The notes under the pieces: model-generated
The model's database searches: none
What the model was told of the DNA's origin: nothing
What the model saw: only the letters and a program-made list of their open reading frames with translations
DNA from: Propionibacteriaceae bacterium
Lineage (GTDB): Bacteria; Actinomycetota; Actinomycetes; Propionibacteriales; Propionibacteriaceae
Assembly: GCA_031285505.1 (NCBI GenBank)
Contig: JAITVZ010000153.1
Coordinates: 1-49,473, forward strand
DNA length: 49,473 nt
Direction: 5' to 3'
Shown: positions 44,033 through 49,473 of the stretch, piece after piece
Position numbering within the stretch: the stretch's first letter is position 1
Layout of the letters: every line of letters starts with the position of its first letter
Program-made: the position numbers and the translations under genes

Positions 44033-44455
44033 TCATCGTTCTGGAACAGCCGTGGACGGCGTGCCCGTGACGTCCTGATCGTCAAAGATATCGCCACAAT
44101 TCGGGCAGAAGCGCGGCGGCTTGGACGGATTATCTTGCCCCCAACTGCACTTGTCGCAGCAGTAGAGCGGCAGATCGACGGCCTGTGTCGAGTCAACCTC
44201 CAGATCGACTTCAACGGATTCGGCGTAGGCGGTGTACTCCTCGGGAGTCATATGGGCGAGTTTCGATAGGTGCCTCTTAAGTCGGTGGGCCATCGGTTTG
44301 AAGGTGGCCAGGGCCAGTCCGCCCGACACCACACCCCCGATCACCGGCACAACTTTGGCCACTCCCTTGGCGAAGGCGGCCTTGACCATGTGTTGGCCCA
44401 GCAGAGTGGCGATCTTCTTGACCAGTGGGAAGACCCAGCCCTTGGTCAACGCCAA
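44033..44455 (-). pseudogene. Truncated EcsC-like membrane-protein fragment with zinc ribbon
   Basis: This frame codes for 140 residues: a hydrophobic, Gly-rich segment (VAKVVPVIGGVVSGGLALAT) like the C-terminal part of EcsC-like proteins, a charged helix and a four-Cys zinc ribbon (CDKC and CPNC). The only start is a TTG at 44455 inside the end of the ATPase B gene, and a stop lies just before it. The protein looks like the 3' part of a longer gene whose 5' part was replaced by the ATPase B gene. It might still be translated by coupling, since the two frames overlap by 10 nt. Confidence 0.5.
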
Positions 44456-45684
44456 AGGCTACCGATCGGTGCTGCGACCACGCGGCTCGACAGCGCAAAG
44501 GCTCGGGGGCCGGTGTGCAACACGACCCCGCCGATGAATTGGTCGCCCAGCTTGTCTCTGAGCCACAAAAGGTGTCTGGCGTCATCCAAACCAGGCGACG
44601 AAGTCGCCTTCACCTCGATCCCCACTACTCGGTGATGGGGGTACTCCAAGATCAAGTCGACTTCGTGTCTGCCGCCCTTGTCGCGCAGGTGCATCAGGTT
44701 CGGTCCCCTGACCTGTGTGGCGATCTCTGGTCGCAGCTGCGCGGCGACGAAGGTGTCGAGCACTGATCCCAAGATCGCGCCGTCGCGAGCCGTCGTGTCG
44801 ACATCTGCTTCGAGGATGTGCATCAACAAAGAGGTATCCAACACGTAGCGTTTGGGAAGCGCGGCCAAGCGGTCCAGTCGGTCCGACCGCCATGCGGGCA
44901 CCCGTTCGCTGAAGAAGATGGATTCAAGGAGCTTCTCGTAGGCGGCGGCAGTGATCTTGGAAACACCGGCGGTGTCGCGCAGCGTCGCCTGATCGACAAT
45001 GCGCGATGAATTGAGGGCGACCGCTTCGATGAATGCGGAGAATCTCCCTGGGTCGGGGTCGCCACCAGCCAGTTTGACGTCGTTGGACTTCATCTCCTGC
45101 ATGTATGAGTCCAACCAAATGGCGCGAGCGTCAGGGTTCGCCCGGTTGAGCACCAGATCCGGAAAACCGCCGGCGGCGGACCGCTCCAGGTAATCAATAA
45201 TGTTGAGGTCACAGGCGGAGATGTCCAGTAGTGCCATAACATCTCGCGAGACCCTGTCGATGAATAGTTGGCTGGTCGACCGCTCGATTTCCCGCTGGGT
45301 CAAACCGAAAGCGGTCTGACGGACCACCCGTCCCGTGGCTGGCCAGGTGTAACGGGCGCCGATCCTGACCGATCCCGTCAGCAGAAACTGGCCAACTCGG
45401 GAATCCTCATCGACGGCCCGCTTGACGGCTCCGAGGATTTCAGGGACTTCGTGCCACTCATCCAGCAGTGTCGGTCGCGGATACATAGTCAAGGCGACAT
45501 CGGGATCGGCCTGGAAGAGAGCGGCCTCCCGTGGCCGGTCAAGACGAACGATACTGGCCGCCAACCGCCTCATCGAAGTGGTCTTACCGCAGGCCCGAGG
45601 CCCCATCAGGCTGACTGCCGGGAGAGTGGCCAGAATACGCTCCAGTGGACCATCGATCAGACGCGGCAGATACATGGGTTCCAT
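44446..45684 (-). CDS. AAA ATPase with DUF4143 and C-terminal nuclease-like motif (paralogue B)
   Basis: The 412-residue protein aligns without gaps to paralogue A. Walker A GPRACGKTT, LLDEWHEVP, FLLTGSVRIGA, NSSRIVDQATLRDTAGVSK and PKRYVLDTSLLMHIL are all shared, as are GRHEVDLILEYP and VVGIEVKATSS of the nuclease-like end. The start ATG 45684 has TAATCT 6 nt upstream and no ribosome site. Its 3' end abuts the EcsC-like fragment, as if the gene had entered or replaced part of that locus. Function is unknown; the two paralogues could act as one system or be duplicates in decay, although both look intact. Confidence 0.88.
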   Translation of the reverse strand: MEPMYLPRLIDGPLERILATLPAVSLMGPRACGKTTSMRRLAASIVRLDRPREAALFQADPDVALTMYPRPTLLDEWHEVPEILGAVKRAVDEDSRVGQFLLTGSVRIGARYTWPATGRVVRQTAFGLTQREIERSTSQLFIDRVSRDVMALLDISACDLNIIDYLERSAAGGFPDLVLNRANPDARAIWLDSYMQEMKSNDVKLAGGDPDPGRFSAFIEAVALNSSRIVDQATLRDTAGVSKITAAAYEKLLESIFFSERVPAWRSDRLDRLAALPKRYVLDTSLLMHILEADVDTTARDGAILGSVLDTFVAAQLRPEIATQVRGPNLMHLRDKGGRHEVDLILEYPHHRVVGIEVKATSSPGLDDARHLLWLRDKLGDQFIGGVVLHTGPRAFALSSRVVAAPIGSLWR

Positions 45685-45713
45685 GCGGCCAGATTAGCAG
45701 GATCCTGCGTGAT

Positions 45714-45759
45714 TATCCCTCTGGACCAGATTCAACTATCCCTCTGGACCAGCTCGGCC
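45714..45759. repeat. Tandem pair of 23-bp repeats in the promoter of ATPase gene B
   Basis: Two adjacent 23-bp units (45714-45736 and 45737-45759) share TATCCCTCTGGACCAG. Read on the coding strand of ATPase B they give CTGGTCCAGAGGGATA, which matches the CTGGnnnAGAGGGATA core of the array in front of ATPase A; 16 of 23 positions agree. The unit nearest the gene ends 29 nt before the ATG, almost the same distance as in gene A. Confidence 0.82.
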
Positions 45760-45825
45760 ACCTGGCAATGCCCCCTGGCGTGGCATTGGTTGGTCGATCA
45801 CAAGCCCGCCAGGGTGTGTCACTAG

Positions 45826-45984
45826 GGTGCTGCACCGTTAGTTCGTTGCATTGAGAATTGAGGTCAGGTGTCGTGCATCGTCAGGTGGAGGACGAGCGAT
45901 ATTGGAGCCCTCGCGATCTGCAAGGCAACGCCGCAGGGCTCCGCAGCTGGCCCAATTCCGCAATGAACTAACAGTACGGGACAC
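45826..45984. repeat. Dispersed repeat copy, 159 bp
   Basis: Same length as the copy at 34729-34887 and similar along it. The left end (TGCACCGTTAGTTCGTTGC) and the reverse complement of the right end (CCGTACTGTTAGTTCATTGC) form imperfect inverted repeats. It fills most of the 372-bp gap between ATPase B and the lipoprotein gene; the remainder holds only the 23-bp repeats. Confidence 0.65.
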
Positions 45985-46056
45985 TCCAGGCTAGGCGTGC
46001 CGGCGCAAGTAGGCAGGAGACAGCTTGAACCCGCTCTGTTCGCAACGAGCCCTGGC

Positions 46057-47127
46057 TCACCCCTGCCCGTCAGCCCCCTCCTGCTCCCGTTCCGCCGCCT
46101 GCTGCTGAAAGTAGTCGTTCTCTGCCCGGGTGAGAATGCGGTAGAGGGCGTCCCGCTTCGCCATCATGGCGACCTCTTCAGGGGTGCCAGTGTCGGCATG
46201 CCACAGTCCGGTGTCCACACCTGGAGCATCGACGGCGATGTAGGGCTTGACCGTGTCCAGCTCTGTGGGATAGCCCTCACCGTCGGGATGCTCAGCCCAG
46301 AAATTGGGGTTCTCCTCCATGAACTGCTCCAATTTCTCGGCCCGATTGAGGTCGAAGGTGGGACAGTCGATCATCAGCCGCTCCAGGGCCACTGGATCGG
46401 TGGTGACCGGTAGCACAATCGATGGGTAGTCGGTGAAGACGTCGATGACGGCTGGCACGGCGGTGTCGGCGATGGCGGGGAAGCCATGTTCGCGGGCGCA
46501 GGAGGCCCAACGGTTGTTCGAATCGACCTGCTTCTGCATGGCGGACACATCAGGGGTGGCCTGACTCGCTACTTGATCCATGAACCCGAAGCCGCTGGTC
46601 GTCAGGCAACTGGCCCAATCATCACTGCGATCCTCACCGTCGATCTCCAGATGGGGCTGCCCATCGTTGAACTCGGGGGCGAAGAGCCGATCCCGATCGG
46701 CCTGTGACTCTGCCTCGGCCCAGGGGAGACGACCGCCGAGCCCCGACTTGCCCTGCCCGTCGTTGTAGAACACCAGGTCGTAGGTCTGGTCATCGAAGTC
46801 CACCCAGACCAAGTCCTCGGCCTCGTTGGCGGTGGCCAGCACAGTGCTGATGCCGGCCTGGGCCAGGCAGGATTGGAAGACGACGGCGGTCCGTTCCTCT
46901 TCGGTGTCGGGCGGTGGCGAGGTCGGTTCGACGACCGGCTGGGACGAAGCGCTGGTGGTGACTGATGCCGCACCGGTCGGTGCTGTCAGGTCATCGACGG
47001 AGGGCAACTCTGGCTCCGGGCCGGTACAGCCGGCGGCGAAGCCCAGCACCAAGACCGCCGCCAGGCCCGCTGCCAGCAGGTGGGCCTTGCCCGACCGGGT
47101 GTCTGAGGTGCCATTAGTTGTCATCAT
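46057..47127 (-). CDS. Secreted lipoprotein of unknown function (paralogue 1)
   Basis: The 356-residue protein has a signal peptide ending in a lipobox (LGFAAGC, Cys34), then a Ser/Thr/Pro-rich stalk (about 40-75) and a mostly acidic domain. NNRWASCAREHGFPAIADTA at about 205-225 is shared with the lipoprotein at 48109-49023, as is the general order of Cys-containing segments. I do not recognise a known domain. GAGAGG precedes the start. It is divergent from the acetyltransferase gene. Confidence 0.75.
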   Translation of the reverse strand: MMTTNGTSDTRSGKAHLLAAGLAAVLVLGFAAGCTGPEPELPSVDDLTAPTGAASVTTSASSQPVVEPTSPPPDTEEERTAVVFQSCLAQAGISTVLATANEAEDLVWVDFDDQTYDLVFYNDGQGKSGLGGRLPWAEAESQADRDRLFAPEFNDGQPHLEIDGEDRSDDWASCLTTSGFGFMDQVASQATPDVSAMQKQVDSNNRWASCAREHGFPAIADTAVPAVIDVFTDYPSIVLPVTTDPVALERLMIDCPTFDLNRAEKLEQFMEENPNFWAEHPDGEGYPTELDTVKPYIAVDAPGVDTGLWHADTGTPEEVAMMAKRDALYRILTRAENDYFQQQAAEREQEGADGQG

Positions 47128-47364
47128 CGCCTCTCTGCGTGTCGCTTGCTTGCCAGCCTAATGCACGGCAAGACGCCTTCAAGATCTGCTGCCTCCGCCC
47201 TTGACCAACCCATAAGCTGCGATCCATGTTCGGTTGGGCCAGGGTTGATATGGAAGCCAGGGCTTATCGCTGGTGGACAGGGAAGGTTTTGCCCGTGTCA
47301 GCTGGAGAATCTGAGCAGGTGGAGCAGCTGGCGTGGTGTTGAAAGCAGGACTAAACTGCCGTGC

Positions 47365-47907
47365 ATGTTTGAGGAACGCATCACCGACCACCTGTCGCTG
47401 CGTCCGGCCACGCCGCTGGACGCCGCCGAGATCTTCACTGTGGTCGACCGCAACCGGGATCATTTTCGCACCTATCTGCCCTGGGTAGACACCACCTTGA
47501 CGGCCGACGATGAGCTGGGTTACCTCAAATCTTTGGGCTGGTCGGGAACGGTGACCTACCTTCTGACTTGGGATGGCGCCATCATCGGCTCCTGCGGCTT
47601 CCACAACCTGGATTTGGAGAATCATGCCGCCGAGATCGGCTACTGGATCGACCAGGCCTATGAGGGCCGGGGCCTGATGTCCGCTGCGGTGCGTTGCCTG
47701 GAGCGCTTCGCTGTCGAGGAGCTGCGGGTCGAGCGCCTGGTCATCAGTGCCGCTGAGCCGAACCGCAAATCCCGCGCCATCCCCGAACGCCTGGGTTACC
47801 AGTTGGAGGGGATCTTGCGCCAGGAACACCCACTGACTGACGGCAGTCTGGTCGATCGGTGCATCTACTCGCTGCTCAAGCCAGAGTGGCTCAGTCGCGA
47901 GGCGTGA
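47365..47907 (+). CDS. GNAT family N-acetyltransferase (RimJ/RimL type)
   Basis: The 180-residue protein has the GNAT fold of ribosomal-protein acetyltransferases: LSLRPATPLDAAEIFTVVDR, then EIGYWIDQAYEGRGLMSAAV (acetyl-CoA binding), RLVISAAEPNRKSRAIPERL and GYQLEGILRQEHPLTDGSLV. It probably acetylates an N-terminal amino group or a small molecule; the substrate is unknown. I chose ATG 47365, where the family sequence begins. TAAACT lies 7 nt upstream with no ribosome site, so it may be leaderless. A longer frame from 47146 is unlikely. Confidence 0.88.
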   Translation: MFEERITDHLSLRPATPLDAAEIFTVVDRNRDHFRTYLPWVDTTLTADDELGYLKSLGWSGTVTYLLTWDGAIIGSCGFHNLDLENHAAEIGYWIDQAYEGRGLMSAAVRCLERFAVEELRVERLVISAAEPNRKSRAIPERLGYQLEGILRQEHPLTDGSLVDRCIYSLLKPEWLSREA

Positions 47908-48108
47908 GACCGACAGCCACTGGGCACGGGAGAAAGTCGTCAGCGATCTGATGGTCCATGATCGGCAACGCTGATCACTTGAGGGGCGCTGCCGCCAATC
48001 AGCGACAGTGACAACAAATCAGAAGAGCCGCTCGACCAGCTAGAATGCTGCGAGAGTCACTCACAAGCGTCGTTGCCTGTGGGAGACCGTCCTATCCAAG
48101 GAGCATCG

Positions 48109-49023
48109 ATGACCAAGCACCCACTCCAGGCGGCCGCCATTGCCTTGGTCGCCCTGGCTCTGACCGCCTGCTCTCCGTCCGACCCGGGGCTGCCCAGCCT
48201 GACCGATCCCAGCACCGCCGCCGCGGTCGATTTGGTGCTGGCCACTAAAGAGCTGTCCGATTGTCTGGACGATCTGGAGGTGCCGCATCAGGTGAGCGCC
48301 GATCACCTCGGGGGATTGACGCAGCTCAGCTTCGGCAGCTATGACTCCGACAAGCTGGTCCTGGCAACCTGGCGCGACGGCACCCCGACCGCCGGCACCC
48401 GACTGGCTGACTCAGAACTGTCGGCCGATGATCAGACCAAATTGGATGAGTGGTATGAAACCAGCCACGATGGCCCGACCCTGCTGATCAACTGGGTAGA
48501 CAAGTCCGCCGATTTCACCGCCTGTCTGGATCAGTCAGGCTACGACGATCAGGCCGCCGCGGCGATCGACAACCCGCCACCCGACCCGGAGGCTGTCCAA
48601 GCACAGGTGACCACCAACAATCGCTGGGCCGCCTGCGCTCGCGAAAATGGTCTGCCCAAGCTGGAGGATTCAGCCATCCCGACCGGCATCGAGGCCGGGG
48701 GAAGTCCCCACGTGACCGTGCCTTACGACAGCAGCCCGGAGCTGCTGCGCCAAGCCTTGGCCGCCTGCCCGGCCTTCAACGCCGAAAAGCAAGAACAGTT
48801 GGACGATTGGTATGTCGATCACAATGCCTGGGATGAACTGCCCGCCGATCTCGTGGCCGTCGATCCGTTCATCATCATCGACTCGTCGGAGCTGCGCGAC
48901 CTCGACCTTTGCGGCGCCCTGACGCCGGCGCAACAGGTCATGGTTGATCAAGTCAACCAACTGACCCATGTCCTATTCGAAGGCCGGGACACGCAGATCA
49001 TTGATTGGGGCGACGACTGCTGA
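48109..49023 (+). CDS. Secreted lipoprotein of unknown function (paralogue 2)
   Basis: The 304-residue protein has a short signal peptide and lipobox (LALTAC, Cys21). NNRWAACARENGLPKLEDSA at about residues 177-197 and the surrounding Cys pattern (FTACLDQSGYDD before it, LAACPAFNAEK after it) match the lipoprotein at 46057-47127, so the two are paralogues. I chose ATG 48109 with AAGGAG 6 nt upstream. No known domain is recognised. Both proteins should sit on the outer face of the membrane. Confidence 0.78.
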   Translation: MTKHPLQAAAIALVALALTACSPSDPGLPSLTDPSTAAAVDLVLATKELSDCLDDLEVPHQVSADHLGGLTQLSFGSYDSDKLVLATWRDGTPTAGTRLADSELSADDQTKLDEWYETSHDGPTLLINWVDKSADFTACLDQSGYDDQAAAAIDNPPPDPEAVQAQVTTNNRWAACARENGLPKLEDSAIPTGIEAGGSPHVTVPYDSSPELLRQALAACPAFNAEKQEQLDDWYVDHNAWDELPADLVAVDPFIIIDSSELRDLDLCGALTPAQQVMVDQVNQLTHVLFEGRDTQIIDWGDDC

Positions 49024-49141
49024 TGTGGCAGATCGGGTTGGGAGAATTGGAGGCCCGCCGACCCGCACGAGCCGAGGAGTAAACTGAACCCACCAGTTGT
49101 GGCCTGGTGATGCTGATGTGGGGCGGAGGTGCGGGGCAGTC

Positions 49142-49473
49142 GTGAGTTCAACCTTCTCATCGCTGTCCGTGCCCAATTATCGTCGTTATTTCACCGGCTG
49201 CCTGTCAGGCAATCTCGGCAACTGGATGTCGGCTACCGCCAAGTCATGGATGGTCCTGGTCGAATTGACCGCCAGCTCGGCCACCACCCTCGGCTGGCTG
49301 GCCACAGTCATGTTCCTGCCACAATTCGTCCTCCAGCCGGTCGGTGGCATGCTGGCCGATCGCTTCCCGAAACGCCGCATCGCCCTGATCACCCAATCGG
49401 CCCTCTGCTTGTCGGCCACCACCATGGCAATCTTGGTGCTCAGTGGGCAGATCAAACTGTGGATGGTCTTCGC
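49142..49473 (+). CDS. MFS transporter, N-terminal part (cut by window end)
   Basis: From a GTG at 49142 the frame is open to the window end, giving 110 residues of a major facilitator protein. It reads VPNYRRYFTGCLSGNLGNWM, TLGWLATVMFLPQFVLQPVG and then GGMLADRFPKRRIALITQSA, which holds the conserved loop motif between helices 2 and 3. It resembles enterobactin-exporter-like (MFS_3) members. GGAGGT lies 11 nt upstream, and a GTG at 49118 is an alternative start. The rest of the gene lies outside the window. Confidence 0.88.
   Translation, partial: MSSTFSSLSVPNYRRYFTGCLSGNLGNWMSATAKSWMVLVELTASSATTLGWLATVMFLPQFVLQPVGGMLADRFPKRRIALITQSALCLSATTMAILVLSGQIKLWMVF

Overview
The window looks like part of a chromosome from a GC-rich Gram-positive actinobacterium (Actinomycetota). 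The evidence is high G+C in nearly all genes, many GTG starts, many apparently leaderless promoters, a secretin-free tad pilus locus, and PspA next to a TPM-domain protein. The family cannot be fixed from sequence alone; pyruvate phosphate dikinase and glycogen phosphorylase would suit a Propionibacteriaceae-like organism, but that is a guess. No rRNA, tRNA, CRISPR array or classical insertion sequence was recognised.

Layout. 1-5.1 kb holds a decayed HsdR-like fragment and, on the minus strand, a Fic protein, an MMPL/RND exporter and a dihydroorotate-dehydrogenase-like flavoprotein. 5.5-12.6 kb is a compact tad/Flp pilus operon in the order TadG-like, CpaB/SAF, TadZ, TadA, TadB, TadC, Flp pilin and two TadE-like minor pilins. 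12.8-15.4 kb is glycogen phosphorylase. 15.6-25.3 kb is mixed: an Rpn-type nuclease, a His-rich NifX-like protein, a TetR regulator with a palindromic operator, pspA with a TPM-domain protein, an IMPACT/YigZ protein, a lower-GC membrane protein, an orphan AbrB-type antitoxin and an EcsC-family protein.

25.3-35.8 kb, all minus strand, is a type II fatty-acid synthesis cluster: MarR/FabT-like regulator, fabH, acpP, fabK, fabD, fabG, fabF, fabZ, followed by an ADP-ribosylglycohydrolase and a PfkB kinase, and preceded by a phosphopantetheinyl transferase that could activate the ACP. The order fabT-fabH-acpP-fabK-fabD-fabG-fabF-fabZ is that of streptococci without the acc genes. 36.1-42.3 kb, plus strand, holds alanine racemase, an SRAP (HMCES/YedK) protein, a YbaK deacylase and pyruvate phosphate dikinase. 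42.5-45.8 kb holds two convergent, equal-length paralogous AAA/DUF4143 ATPases around a truncated EcsC-like fragment. Each ATPase is preceded by a tandem array of 23-bp repeats ending about 30 nt before its start codon. 46-49.5 kb holds two paralogous lipoproteins around a GNAT acetyltransferase, and the start of an MFS transporter cut by the window end.

The signals most worth a second look are (i) the convergent ATPase pair with matching 23-bp promoter repeats; (ii) a dispersed repeat family of about 80-160 bp with inverted ends, two copies of which lie inside reading frames; (iii) many conserved enzymes enlarged by in-frame, low-complexity linker segments; (iv) the streptococcus-ordered fab cluster with a possible MarR operator and leader hairpin; and (v) a 36-bp near-perfect palindrome between the phosphopantetheinyl transferase and alanine racemase genes.
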